Positions 51,107 through 60,090 of a stretch of DNA of 64,000 bases are shown piece by piece. Every line of letters starts with the position of its first letter. Within the stretch, counting starts at the first letter, position 1. The translations under genes were made by a program, and so were the position numbers. The DNA comes from Anaerolineae bacterium. GTDB taxonomy: Bacteria > Chloroflexota > Anaerolineae > Aggregatilineales > Phototrophicaceae. Below the pieces are notes generated by a model. The model made no database searches. It was not told the origin of the DNA and worked only from the letters and a program-made list of their open reading frames with translations. Where the stretch lies: NCBI GenBank assembly GCA_017303635.1, contig JAFLCG010000001.1, forward strand, positions 744,001-808,000. The letters run 5' to 3'.

Positions 51107-52207
51107 ATGCCCGCCAAAGCACCAAGTGCTCCTCTGAATATCGACCGTATTGCCGAACTCCTCGGTGACCAAGCCAAATCCCTGCTCAAGCACAAAAGCA
51201 AAACTATCGACAAGAACAGTTTGCATCTGCCGGGGCCGGATTTTGTGAACCGCGTGTGGTTGAATAGCGACCGTCACCCGCAGGTGCTGCGCTCGCTTCA
51301 GCAGATGTTCGATCATGGGCGGTTGGGCGGCACGGGCTACTTGAGTATTCTGCCGGTTGACCAGGGGATCGAGCACAGTGCCGGGGCCTCCTTCGCCAAG
51401 AATCCGCTGTACTTTGATCCGGAAAACATCGTCAAGCTGGCGATTGAAGGCGGTTGCAATGCAGTCGCCTCGACCTTCGGCGTACTGGGTACGGTCGCCC
51501 GCAAATATGCCCATCGCATTCCGTTCATGGTCAAGATCAACCACAACGAACTGCTGACCTATCCCAACAAGGCCGATCAGGTCATGTTTGGCACCATCAA
51601 GGAAGCCTGGAACATGGGAGCCTGTTCGGTTGGTGCGACCGTCTACTTTGGTTCCGACCAAAGCACCCGCCAGTTGATCGAGGTCGCCAATGCGTTTGCT
51701 TATGCCCATGAACTGGGTATGGCGACCATCCTGTGGTGCTACACCCGCAATAACGGCTTCAAGGTCAACGGGGTCAACCACGAAACTGCCGCTGACTTGA
51801 CTGGACAGGCCAATCACCTCGGTGTGACCATTCAGGCCGATATCATCAAGCAGAAGCTGCCCACCCATAACGGCGGCTTTAAGGCGCTCAACACCGGTGC
51901 TTCCAGCTATGGCAAGCTGGATGAGCGCATCTACACCGAACTGACCAGCGACAGCCTGATCGACCTGACTCGCTATCAGGTAGCGAACTGCTACATGGGT
52001 CGCGCCGGGCTGATTAACTCTGGTGGCGCCAGCGGCGGCGATGGCGATCTGGCGGAAGCCGTGACGACTGCCGTCATCAACAAACGCGCCGGTGGTATGG
52101 GCCTCATCAGCGGCCGTAAGGCCTTCCAGCGCCCGATGGATGAAGGTGCCGCGCTGCTCCGTTCCATTCAGGATGTGTACTTGTGTGAGGATGTGACCGT
52201 CGCCTAG
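51107..52207 (+). CDS. Class I fructose-bisphosphate aldolase (FbaB/DhnA type)
   Basis: A 366-residue aldolase of the DhnA-type class I family, which cleaves fructose 1,6-bisphosphate through a lysine Schiff base. Signature blocks are [19 protein letters not shown] near residue 84, [13 protein letters not shown] near 113, [13 protein letters not shown] near 141, and [19 protein letters not shown] near 304. GGGAGG lies about 7 nt upstream of the ATG. It stands alone as a metabolic gene among envelope genes. Confidence 0.92.
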   Translation: MPAKAPSAPLNIDRIAELLGDQAKSLLKHKSKTIDKNSLHLPGPDFVNRVWLNSDRHPQVLRSLQQMFDHGRLGGTGYLSILPVDQGIEHSAGASFAKNPLYFDPENIVKLAIEGGCNAVASTFGVLGTVARKYAHRIPFMVKINHNELLTYPNKADQVMFGTIKEAWNMGACSVGATVYFGSDQSTRQLIEVANAFAYAHELGMATILWCYTRNNGFKVNGVNHETAADLTGQANHLGVTIQADIIKQKLPTHNGGFKALNTGASSYGKLDERIYTELTSDSLIDLTRYQVANCYMGRAGLINSGGASGGDGDLAEAVTTAVINKRAGGMGLISGRKAFQRPMDEGAALLRSIQDVYLCEDVTVA

Positions 52208-52232
52208 GTCTCATACCCCGTTGAACTTCGTC

Positions 52233-52265
52233 TATAATCCATCCCGGCGATTAAAACCGGGATGG
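52233..52265 (+). promoter_or_regulatory. -10 element and inverted repeat at the GT-C gene start
   Basis: TATAAT at 52233-52238 abuts CCATCCCGG (52239-52247), which is an exact inverted match to CCGGGATGG (52257-52265). The start codon ATG (52262-52264) lies inside the right arm. The repeat covers the expected transcription start, so it may be an operator or a structure that limits translation. Confidence 0.45.
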
Positions 52266-54223
52266 ATAGCTTGTCTGCACTCACTCGATCTCAATCAATC
52301 CTGCTCGCGGTCATCCTGCTGATGGCGGCGCTGCTGCGTTTCGCTCACCTCGATCAAATCGAACATAACGTCGATCATGCCTATACGATCTGGCAGGCGC
52401 TGACCACCCTTGACCGGGGCGTGCTGCCGCTGGCGGGGCAAGGCACCTCGGTATTGTTCGCAAATCCCGCGTTGACCGGCTATCTGTTCCTGCCGGGGCT
52501 GGTGCTGACTCGCTCACCGCTCAGCGCTTATGTGCTGGTGATCGCGCTCAATACGTTGGGGGTGTATCTGGCCTTCGCTGTGGCCCGCCGCTTGCTCAAT
52601 ATGCCGGTAGCCTTGCTGACCGCCGGGTTGCTGGCGGTCAACCCCTGGATGATCGAGTACAGCCGGGCAACCTGGGTACAGGGTTTGCTGCCTTTCTTTG
52701 CCTCTGCTTTAGCCTGGGCGCTCTGGCCGGTACTCACGGGAGTTTCGAGCAGACCAGGCTGTCGTCTGATCCTCGCGTTTGTCATTCTGGCGCTGTATAC
52801 CCAGACCTATCTGCTGTCGTTTATGGTTCTGGCTCCGGTTGGACTATTGATCCTATGGCGCTGGAAGCTGTTACCGAAGCGCCCTCTGATGCTCGGTATC
52901 AGCATTTTTGGAGTGGCATCGGCAGTATATGGAATCGGCTTGCTGCAGCAGGCTTCAACCGTGCAGTCGCGCTTGACCGAGTTTTCCAGTGCGCCCCGCC
53001 AATTTCGCCCCGAGGCACTGGATCATGCAGTGCGCCTGATTTCTGGCGCAGACTATGCCATTGCACGGGGCGTTGATGCGCCTGCCGGTGATTCGGTGTT
53101 ACGCCAAACCCTGTCACAGGTCGCACATGGAGTTGTTGTTGTGGGCGTCGTGGCGGGGATTGTGTTGGCAATCAGCTACCTGTTGCCCGTTTTGGGTAAA
53201 CAGCCATCGACGATCAGCCATCCGTCATCTGCTCAATTTGCCTTCATCCTGGTGATTTGGTTTGCCTTCCCGATTGTGTTCATGCTCTATGTGGGCCAGC
53301 CTATCCATCCCTTTTATCAGATCATGGGTACCCCGGCGGGACATATTCTGGCGGCCTGGGGATGCTTCACGCTGGCGAGATGGTTGACCCGTTCACCGCA
53401 TCGAGCAGGCGTGCTGTTGACCGGCTTATTTATCCCTTTTGCTGCATTATCGGCGCTCAATAGCCTGCGCTATGCCGAAGAAACCGCTATCACCGCCGGG
53501 GTCGATGGCCTGACCGCACTGCCGATTGGTGTTGGCTTACAACTTGGCGAGGCCATCAACGCATATTTGCCAGTTGGAGGGCGGGTCCTCTCGGACGGCA
53601 GTGAGTGGATACTCAACAGCCTGAGCGGGCAGCTCTACCCGGTCATGAATGATGTTCGCGCCCCAACCGTACAGTTGGTCCCGGCAGAGGGTGGGCTGCT
53701 GCTGCGGACAGGTTATGGTGACGGCTTTGCGTCAGTGCCCTATGCCGAACGGGTGTGGGACTGGTCAAAAGCCGAACTGCCGGGTGTATTCCACATGGCG
53801 CTGGATCGCTACGCGCCGGGGTTGGCTGACGACTTGCTCATACCGGTGCCATTGCGCGTAACTGGACAAGAGGGGATTGATCTGCTGGGCTATGGGTTGG
53901 AGCAGTCAAACAATCAAGTCACCCTGACGACCGACTGGCAGGTCAGCGCAACGCCTCCGGGCATCGGCGTGAGTTTATTTGCACCGTTCATCCATGTGTA
54001 TGACGCAGCTAACGAGCGTGTGCAGATCATTGATGGGCAGACGGTTGCGGGAGGGGATTGGCGCGTGGGCGATGTGCATATCCACCGCATGACCTTTACG
54101 GTGCCTGAATCAGGTGGGCCGTTCCGGTTGGAGATTGGGCAGTTCGACGGAATCGCGGGCAGGAATGTGATCTTCCTGCCCGACTATAGTGCAACAATCA
54201 GGCTGCCGGAACAGATCCCATAG
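52262..54223 (+). CDS. GT39/PMT-type membrane glycosyltransferase (GT-C fold)
   Basis: A 653-residue protein: about ten hydrophobic segments in 1-430 and a large outer domain after that. The first outer loop has D31 and H35-N-V-D38 (DQIEHNVDHAY), the usual place of catalytic acids in this superfamily, and NPWMIEYSRATWVQGLLPFF near 138 fits PMT_2-type enzymes. These use polyprenyl-phosphate sugars to glycosylate lipids or proteins outside the membrane. No Shine-Dalgarno precedes the ATG; TTG at codon 4 is an alternative. Its 3' end overlaps the next, convergent gene by 26 bp. Confidence 0.82.
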   Translation: MDSLSALTRSQSILLAVILLMAALLRFAHLDQIEHNVDHAYTIWQALTTLDRGVLPLAGQGTSVLFANPALTGYLFLPGLVLTRSPLSAYVLVIALNTLGVYLAFAVARRLLNMPVALLTAGLLAVNPWMIEYSRATWVQGLLPFFASALAWALWPVLTGVSSRPGCRLILAFVILALYTQTYLLSFMVLAPVGLLILWRWKLLPKRPLMLGISIFGVASAVYGIGLLQQASTVQSRLTEFSSAPRQFRPEALDHAVRLISGADYAIARGVDAPAGDSVLRQTLSQVAHGVVVVGVVAGIVLAISYLLPVLGKQPSTISHPSSAQFAFILVIWFAFPIVFMLYVGQPIHPFYQIMGTPAGHILAAWGCFTLARWLTRSPHRAGVLLTGLFIPFAALSALNSLRYAEETAITAGVDGLTALPIGVGLQLGEAINAYLPVGGRVLSDGSEWILNSLSGQLYPVMNDVRAPTVQLVPAEGGLLLRTGYGDGFASVPYAERVWDWSKAELPGVFHMALDRYAPGLADDLLIPVPLRVTGQEGIDLLGYGLEQSNNQVTLTTDWQVSATPPGIGVSLFAPFIHVYDAANERVQIIDGQTVAGGDWRVGDVHIHRMTFTVPESGGPFRLEIGQFDGIAGRNVIFLPDYSATIRLPEQIP

Positions 54224-55979
54224 CAGCCACGGATTGACCCTGAAAGGCGCTCAGGGGTTGTGTCCAAACCAATTGACCGAGGTCGCTCTTCGGCAGGTAT
54301 TCGTTGGAGATGACCTCCACGATCACGCCTTCCTCGGCCCAGTTAAAGAGGATTTCCGCCTGGTCGTTCATTGACATCACACAACCAAAGGTATAGGGTG
54401 CGCCGACGTTGCCGCCACCCAGATAGGCTCCATTGGGTAACAGCACCGCGCCGTGGAAGCCATTCATGACACCACCGGCGACTTCGTACATGCCCATGAA
54501 CCAGTACATTTCCCACTGACCGCAGTTCCCGCCGCCCTCATTGCACAGTGTGAAGCTGGAACCGCGAGCCACTTCTTCTTTGCTCAAGATCTGATAGGTA
54601 CCGGGGGAAGTTGGGTACTCTTCCAATCCCGATGAGATCAGCCAGGCATAGCGCACCTGATTATTCTCAAAAGCCACCATGAATTGTTCGTTCAGGTTGA
54701 CCACAATGCGCTTCGTTGGCACTGGATCCAGCGGGAGGGTGATGTCCGGCGGCGGCAGGTTGATCGTTTCGCCGGGGAACATCTGATCCCAGTTGCGATT
54801 GGGATTGGCCTGCTGAATATTGAAGAATGGAATGCCCATCCGGCGTGAAATACGGAAGCCAGCATCCCCAGCTTGAATGGTGTACTGCTGCGGACGGTAC
54901 TGAATCCGCATGGTCACTTCGCTGGCACCTGTGTTGATCGCTTCTCGCAGCACGTCTTTGCTCCGCAGCGGATCAAGATACCGCACCTCGGTGCCATCCG
55001 GGTTGAGCGACCGGGTTTGTGCTTCCAGGAAGGGTGCATAGGCATCTGCCCGCAGTCCGAGTCCATCCGCTTCGACTTCCAGCCAACTGGCGAATTCAGC
55101 CGGGCTGGTCGCCCATCGGACAGTCTGGTTGAGGAAGGGGTCATACCCCGCCAGCACGGGTGGATTAGTGATGAGGCGCTGCGCCTGCTCCAGATACGGT
55201 TCGGGATCGTCATAATCGGGCGGGATGGGATTCATCACCAGATCCAGCCGCCGCGTGCGGGCTACGGCCTCGATATTGGTCTGCATGAGCTGAATGGTTC
55301 CCGCCACATTCAGCGAGCGCCCATTCTGCCCCGGAATGCCGACCACGCCTGTCGCCGTCAATCCATATCCAGCGTTGAATGGCGGAACATCGGTTTGCGC
55401 TGTCAAATCGAGCAGGAAGTTGCGGGCGATGGGTGTATCGACCGTCACCACGGGGGTGATGTTATAGCCAAACGGGATGCCCGCCATGCCCACGCCCCGC
55501 GCGGACTCGACCGTCGCCTGTGCATCAATTTGCAGCCCCAGGTCCGCCGGATTGACTTCCCACTGGTTCGACCCATCAACCAGGGTCAGGCGGGTATCAT
55601 TCTGCCAGGCGGTGATGAGCCGGCTGACCGCTTCCTCCGCCGGTAAGCCGCCCAGATCAATCCCGGCGGCGCTGACCCCGGGGAAGATGCGCCCCGGTAG
55701 TACATGGGAGAGGACAAAGAAGCCGAAGATAAACGCAATGAGGCCCAGAATGCCATTGCGAATCTGGGGCACATTCAGCACATACCAGAGCAGATCGCGC
55801 CCGAATTTGCCCAGTTGCTGACGGGTATCCGTGTTCAGGCCGGGCACTGTTATGGCACTCAGGCGGTCACGCAGGCCAGAGAGTGCCGGATGGCTGACCA
55901 CCTGCTTGCGGCTTTCCCGCACCATCGAACGTTCGCGGGCTTTACTGCGCCGCCGGGAACCGGGTTCGTAAACGTCCAT
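54198..55979 (-). CDS. L,D-transpeptidase (YkuD) with PG_binding_4 and LysM domains
   Basis: A 593-residue anchored cell-wall enzyme. A basic cytoplasmic tail (1-70) and a membrane helix (about 75-98) are followed by PG_binding_4 domains (from about 103), a LysM-like segment near 370-420 (YTIQAGDAGFRISRRMGIP), and the C-terminal YkuD domain from about 428. The first catalytic histidine (H509, GFHG) and the cysteine (C533 in TFGC) are present; the usual histidine of SHGC is phenylalanine. It would make 3-3 cross-links or attach proteins. A paralogue lies at 1-572. Confidence 0.88.
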   Translation of the reverse strand: MDVYEPGSRRRSKARERSMVRESRKQVVSHPALSGLRDRLSAITVPGLNTDTRQQLGKFGRDLLWYVLNVPQIRNGILGLIAFIFGFFVLSHVLPGRIFPGVSAAGIDLGGLPAEEAVSRLITAWQNDTRLTLVDGSNQWEVNPADLGLQIDAQATVESARGVGMAGIPFGYNITPVVTVDTPIARNFLLDLTAQTDVPPFNAGYGLTATGVVGIPGQNGRSLNVAGTIQLMQTNIEAVARTRRLDLVMNPIPPDYDDPEPYLEQAQRLITNPPVLAGYDPFLNQTVRWATSPAEFASWLEVEADGLGLRADAYAPFLEAQTRSLNPDGTEVRYLDPLRSKDVLREAINTGASEVTMRIQYRPQQYTIQAGDAGFRISRRMGIPFFNIQQANPNRNWDQMFPGETINLPPPDITLPLDPVPTKRIVVNLNEQFMVAFENNQVRYAWLISSGLEEYPTSPGTYQILSKEEVARGSSFTLCNEGGGNCGQWEMYWFMGMYEVAGGVMNGFHGAVLLPNGAYLGGGNVGAPYTFGCVMSMNDQAEILFNWAEEGVIVEVISNEYLPKSDLGQLVWTQPLSAFQGQSVAAMGSVPAA

Positions 55980-56057
55980 AGGAGTCTCTCGCTACCAGTA
56001 CCAATTGTTGATCGTTCTCGAATGTCCTCATCCTACCATAAATCTCGTAGGTCGCCC

Positions 56058-56234
56058 TCAGTCGGTCTGGTTGCCATCTGAACCACGTTTGGACAGCTCC
56101 TGAAAGTATTGCTCAAACACGGCCTGAAAAGGGCGATTCAGTGCGTCGGCAGTGGCCTCACCCATAGTAGGGGGTTTCGCCTCATCAGGGCCGTGCAGCT
56201 CATACTGGTGCTCAAATTGGATCATCGAGTACAT
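56058..56234 (-). CDS. 58-residue acidic protein, partner of the HEAT gene
   Basis: A short gene with a strong Shine-Dalgarno, AGGAG 9 nt before the ATG (56232-56234), starting 17 bp after the stop of the HEAT-repeat gene. The protein is acidic and helical (ends QAVFEQYFQELSKRGSDGN). No family recognised. The good ribosome site and tight spacing support a real gene co-expressed with the HEAT protein. Confidence 0.6.
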   Translation of the reverse strand: MYSMIQFEHQYELHGPDEAKPPTMGEATADALNRPFQAVFEQYFQELSKRGSDGNQTD

Positions 56235-56251
56235 CAGGGATAACTCCTGAC

Positions 56252-57526
56252 TTACTGCAGCTTACCCGCCATGTTTATGCACTCCTGATAACGAGCGTCT
56301 TCCCGTTCAGCCAATACCGTTGCCGTGACGCCCACATCCAGCGGGATAGCTTCATCCGCCCACTCGTACAGATACAACGGCACTGCCGGGTCAATCACAC
56401 TCCGATACCACGCTGCAAATTCGTACAACACCCATTCGCTATCTCGCCGGGGCGGCCCGCAAATGACCACGCCGTAGCCATCATTGAGCAACGCGCCGAG
56501 GAGATCAACTCCATTCATCGACAGGTGCCAGTCAAGCAGATAGGGAACCGGGCGCGGTTGCCGTACGTCGAAGGTTGCTTCAGGCCATTGCTCGCGTATG
56601 CGCTCGCGCAGCCAGGCAGGGTCTACCCGTAGGGTGATAACTTCTGGCTCAGGAGTCTTGTAGGTTCCATCTTCCTGCCATTCGCGTTTCCGCATACCGA
56701 ATGTGCCATACTCGATTGCCGGGCTGATGAGCCGCAAATCGGGTATTGGGGAATAATCGGTTCTATCCTCTGTTGAGAAGTACGGTTGATAGTAGATTGT
56801 CTCCAACGGTAGCAGTGCTTCTCGGTCAACATGCCAGCCGAAGCCGACTGGCACCGCATGATCGTTGGCAACCAGCCGGGCTAAATCCGCCTGTGCTGCC
56901 CGGATGTTTTCATGCTGGTATTCATGGGATAGGCGGAAGGCCGCCCAGAAGCGTATATCCGGGCTGGGATCGTTCAGGCAGGCGATGCACAAGTCGATTA
57001 GGCCGTTGTGACCGGGCATACATTCCAAGGCTTGAGTGCGAACGAACAAGACCTCGGTGGGGTCACGCACCAGGCGGATGAATGCCTCGGTGGTTTGCGG
57101 ATGAATAGTCCTGTGTGATTCGAGCGCCCGAAGGGCAGCCTGACGACAGTCGCTATTTTCTGATTGGTTTTCGGCTATCTGGAGCAGTAATGCAGTCACT
57201 TGCTGCCCCTCATACCAACACAGCCGATCAACAGCCATTGAGCGGGGGATATCCTCTCCTGTTTGAGCCAGATTCATCATCGCCGGGCGGGCCTTGCGCC
57301 GATCCAGCTTGTGCTCCAGGTTCCAGAACAGGCTGACCAGATGCGCGTGCAACGTCGGGTCTATATCACGTCGTTTTGCCAGCGCGTAGACCTGACTGTA
57401 CGTGCGGATACCCCGCTCACGCAGATAGTCATAGGAGGGCTTGTTGCGGTTTGAGTCCTCCCAGACGCTTTTCAGATCATCCAGCAGGGCGTCATCCGCT
57501 GAAACGCGGCGCTTGGGTCTTACCAC
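56252..57526 (-). CDS. HEAT-repeat protein of unknown function
   Basis: A 424-residue soluble protein. HEAT-like repeats span about 75-220 (QAALRALESHRTIHP, VRTQALECMPGH, IRFWAAFRLSHEY). The C-terminal half has a separate, unrecognised domain (GVVICGPPRRDSEWVLYEFAAWYRS near 365). The GTG start at 57526 has AGGGGA 9 nt upstream and overlaps the stop of the uridine phosphorylase gene, so translation is coupled to it; another GTG seven codons earlier lacks that support. Confidence 0.7.
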   Translation of the reverse strand: MVRPKRRVSADDALLDDLKSVWEDSNRNKPSYDYLRERGIRTYSQVYALAKRRDIDPTLHAHLVSLFWNLEHKLDRRKARPAMMNLAQTGEDIPRSMAVDRLCWYEGQQVTALLLQIAENQSENSDCRQAALRALESHRTIHPQTTEAFIRLVRDPTEVLFVRTQALECMPGHNGLIDLCIACLNDPSPDIRFWAAFRLSHEYQHENIRAAQADLARLVANDHAVPVGFGWHVDREALLPLETIYYQPYFSTEDRTDYSPIPDLRLISPAIEYGTFGMRKREWQEDGTYKTPEPEVITLRVDPAWLRERIREQWPEATFDVRQPRPVPYLLDWHLSMNGVDLLGALLNDGYGVVICGPPRRDSEWVLYEFAAWYRSVIDPAVPLYLYEWADEAIPLDVGVTATVLAEREDARYQECINMAGKLQ

Positions 57527-58320
57527 CGATAGTGTTCCCCTAACCACGCCGGGTTGATGTCATCCACCGCCTGGATCGCGGTGCGGATGGCATCGGCTTC
57601 GGCCTTCACTTTTGCCTCGTAGGAAACGGTCTCCGACTCAACCCGGGCCGCAACCACCGCACACACGCAGCCTGCGCCCAGACCATAGACGTTCGCCATC
57701 TTGAACAGTGTGCCGGATTCCATCTCGAAGTTTAGCACCCGGAGCGATTGGTACTCATCCATCATGCCCTGGTTTTTCCGCAGCAGCGTTTTGTTGTAGG
57801 ACGTGTCTGAGCGTTCCTGTCCCTCGAAGAAGGTATCGACCGAGGCGGTCAGGCCCACATGCCACTGCGCGCCGATCTTGGCTGCAGCGTCGGCCAGTGC
57901 CATCGTCCAGAAGGGGCTGGCTGCTGCGGGATACTCCGTTGGGGCGATGTCCTCCGCCGCACCCTGCCGACACAGCGAGGCTCGACTGATGACCACACTA
58001 CCCGATGGCACATGCGCTTGAATCGAGCCACAGGTGCCGATGCGGATGATATGGCGGATGCCTACCTGCGCCAATTCGTTAATCACGATGCTGAGCGAGG
58101 GCGCGCCCATACCGCTGGTCGCGCTGACAATCCGCTTGCCGCCCGGTGTCTTGCCCACATAGCTGTTCAGCCCGCGCACGGTCGATAGGGGTTTTTCCAG
58201 CGTTAGATACTGCTCCGCGATGCGCTTGGCCCGTTCCGGGTCGCCACTGACGAGCGCGATGTCGATCCCGGCGATATCGTCACTACCAAAGCCGATGTGA
58301 TACTTTACGTCCCCGGCCAT
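57520..58320 (-). CDS. Uridine phosphorylase-like nucleoside phosphorylase
   Basis: A 266-residue NP-I family enzyme that splits nucleosides with phosphate. Motifs seen: LVSGDPERAKRIA near 25, SATSGMGAPSLSIVINEL near 68, RIGTCGSIQ near 95, and the C-terminal base-binding NFEMESGTLFKMA near 198. The second ATG (58320) is chosen because AAGGAG lies 6 nt before it; ATG 58323 is also possible. It is the first gene of a three-gene run with the HEAT protein and the 58-residue protein. Confidence 0.92.
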   Translation of the reverse strand: MAGDVKYHIGFGSDDIAGIDIALVSGDPERAKRIAEQYLTLEKPLSTVRGLNSYVGKTPGGKRIVSATSGMGAPSLSIVINELAQVGIRHIIRIGTCGSIQAHVPSGSVVISRASLCRQGAAEDIAPTEYPAAASPFWTMALADAAAKIGAQWHVGLTASVDTFFEGQERSDTSYNKTLLRKNQGMMDEYQSLRVLNFEMESGTLFKMANVYGLGAGCVCAVVAARVESETVSYEAKVKAEADAIRTAIQAVDDINPAWLGEHYRW

Positions 58321-58657
58321 CATGTACTCCTTCAACTAGATAGGTGAGCTTGAGGATAAATCGGTCAGCGGGGGGATGCAAATGGTTCCATCAACCGCGT
58401 GCATCCGCGATTGGGGGTGAGCTTGGCGCGGTTGGCGTTCAAGGCTGCCAAGGTGGCTAAGATTTGAGGGAGCTTGGTGTCGTTGTCGTCGTTGCCGGAA
58501 AGGCCAAGTGGTAGGACTTACGCAGTTGAGGGTGGATTTCAGGCGGACGAGGCACGCCTCGTCCCTACAAAATCGACATTTTGCGTAAGTCCTAGCTTGA
58601 TAGGGTTTTGCCCCGAATCCCGCAGGAATCCCCATGACCCTGGTTTAGTGAATCTGG
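58321..58657. other. 337-bp gap holding a MITE-like element
   Basis: No gene. Apart from the repeat at 58512-58594, the stretch is unremarkable, with GTTG-rich sequence near 58470-58500. Confidence 0.6.
58512..58594. mobile_element. 83-bp MITE-like element with 13-bp terminal inverted repeats
   Basis: The ends TAGGACTTACGCA (58512-58524) and TGCGTAAGTCCTA (58582-58594) are perfect inverted repeats. The interior holds a 9-bp hairpin, GGACGAGGC (58545-58553) with GCCTCGTCC (58556-58564). No coding capacity. The outer TA could be a duplicated target, as in IS630/Tc1-type elements; that is inference. It is probably mobilised in trans by a transposase elsewhere. Confidence 0.75.
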
Positions 58658-59440
58658 TTAATACAGTTCTGGGCGGCGGTCATCCATCACCGGGATGCGC
58701 TTGCGGACTTCATCCACCAGGTCGAGTTCAATCTCAGCGGTCAGCAGATTGGGTGCGTCCCCGCCTTCGATCACCACGCGCCCCCACGGATCAACGATCA
58801 TTGAATGCCCGGCAAAGGTGGTTTCGCCGGTCACATCCGCTGCATTGCAAGTGACCATATAACACTGGTTTTCGATGGCGCGGGCGATGACCAGGCTGCG
58901 CCAGTGTTCCAGCCGTTCCATCGGCCATTCTGCCGGGACGATAATCATCTTGGCCCCGTTGGCAGCATATTTGCGGAAGAGTTCCGGGAAGCGCAAATCG
59001 TAGCAGATGGCGAGGGCGGTATTGCCCCAGGGTAAGTCCATTGCCAGGGAGGACTGGCCCGGTTGTAACCACTTGTCTTCATCCATCAGGCGGAACAGGT
59101 GAATCTTGCGGTAGACCCCCAGCGCCCGACCGTTGGGCGCACAGAAGACGGCGCTGTTGGAGACTTCCAACCCGCGCTTTTCCAGCATCGAGCCGACCAT
59201 ACTGATTTTATTGGCGGTGGCAGCGGCAGAAAATTGGTTGAAAGTCCCAGCGTTCAGGCCATGCGAAAGTTCCTTCGAGCGTTCCAGATCGTAGCCGCTG
59301 GACCACAACTCTGGAAAGACCACCATATGCGATCCGCGCCGAGCGGCTTCAACCGCCCATTTTTCCATCTGGGCCACATTTTTGCGTTCATCCCCCAGCG
59401 CGATCTGCATTTGCGCCAGGCTGATTGTCAACTTCGCCAC
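58658..59440 (-). CDS. Carbon-nitrogen hydrolase (nitrilase family)
   Basis: A 260-residue nitrilase-superfamily amidase. The catalytic triad is visible: E44 (VVFPELW), K112 (YRKIHLF) and C146 (LAICYDLRFPE). Length and context match omega-amidase or carbamoylputrescine-type hydrolases; the substrate is not known. It has no signal peptide. It stands alone, with the MITE downstream of its stop. Confidence 0.92.
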   Translation of the reverse strand: MAKLTISLAQMQIALGDERKNVAQMEKWAVEAARRGSHMVVFPELWSSGYDLERSKELSHGLNAGTFNQFSAAATANKISMVGSMLEKRGLEVSNSAVFCAPNGRALGVYRKIHLFRLMDEDKWLQPGQSSLAMDLPWGNTALAICYDLRFPELFRKYAANGAKMIIVPAEWPMERLEHWRSLVIARAIENQCYMVTCNAADVTGETTFAGHSMIVDPWGRVVIEGGDAPNLLTAEIELDLVDEVRKRIPVMDDRRPELY

Positions 59441-59550
59441 AGTTCACATCCTTAGGTAGACCTACATGGATTCTTTAGATTGTAGCTTCAGTCCCACATC
59501 CGGGAAAGTTGAGGGCGATGAAAAATGGGATGGTCGCGCTGAAGCTGGGA

Positions 59551-60084
59551 TTACTGCATCACCAGCCATGTCCACTGGGTGACTAAGGCTTCCACGATCT
59601 CGTTCTGACTGAGATTGGTGACATCCAGTTCTTCGATGCCTTCGCGCCCCTGGGCAGCGCGTTCCCGCCGGAGCTGACCAATGGCTAGCGCACGTTCACC
59701 GGGGTCGTGGTAGCGCGCACCCATGGCCATATGCAACCGCCGGAGCGCCGCCCCCAGTGAAACGGTCAAGCAGATGACCGGGCCGGTTGCTGCCAGTTGT
59801 TTGGCGTAATCCGCCCGCAGCAGCGTTTCCCCATTCACCTGCAGGAGCGCGCTGCGGTTGAGCAGCACCTCGGACATCAACTCGGATTCGAGGGTTTTCA
59901 GCCGGGCTTCCCCAAAACGCGACCGGAAACGGTCAATGGACATTTCCAGCCGCGCCTCCAGTTGCAGATCGACGTTGACGAAGCGCAGTTTGAGCTGTTC
60001 TGCCACCCGTTGGCTGATGCGCGTCTGATCCGCGCCGCTGTAACCTGTCAGTGTCAGATTCCGGTCTACATAGGGGAGCAGCAT
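59551..60084 (-). CDS. Shikimate-kinase-like protein with degenerate P-loop
   Basis: A 177-residue protein that aligns with shikimate kinase along its length (LKLRFVNVDLQLEARLEMSI, then RFGEARLKTLESEL). The P-loop should be GxxGxGK(S/T); here it is G14-Y-S-G17-A-D19-Q20-T21, so both the third glycine and the catalytic lysine are lost. The later GGG motif is also missing (LLQVNGETLL). It starts 6 bp after the HAD gene stop. It may bind a ligand or be inactive; it should not be taken as aroK. Confidence 0.72.
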   Translation of the reverse strand: MLLPYVDRNLTLTGYSGADQTRISQRVAEQLKLRFVNVDLQLEARLEMSIDRFRSRFGEARLKTLESELMSEVLLNRSALLQVNGETLLRADYAKQLAATGPVICLTVSLGAALRRLHMAMGARYHDPGERALAIGQLRRERAAQGREGIEELDVTNLSQNEIVEALVTQWTWLVMQ

Positions 60085-60090
60085 AGCGCG

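Noticed and set aside
50999..51868. A 289-residue open frame on the minus strand
   Set aside because: It is opposite the aldolase, which is strongly conserved.
59551..60084. Annotation as a functional shikimate kinase (aroK)
   Set aside because: The P-loop lysine and third glycine are missing, so the standard call would mislead.
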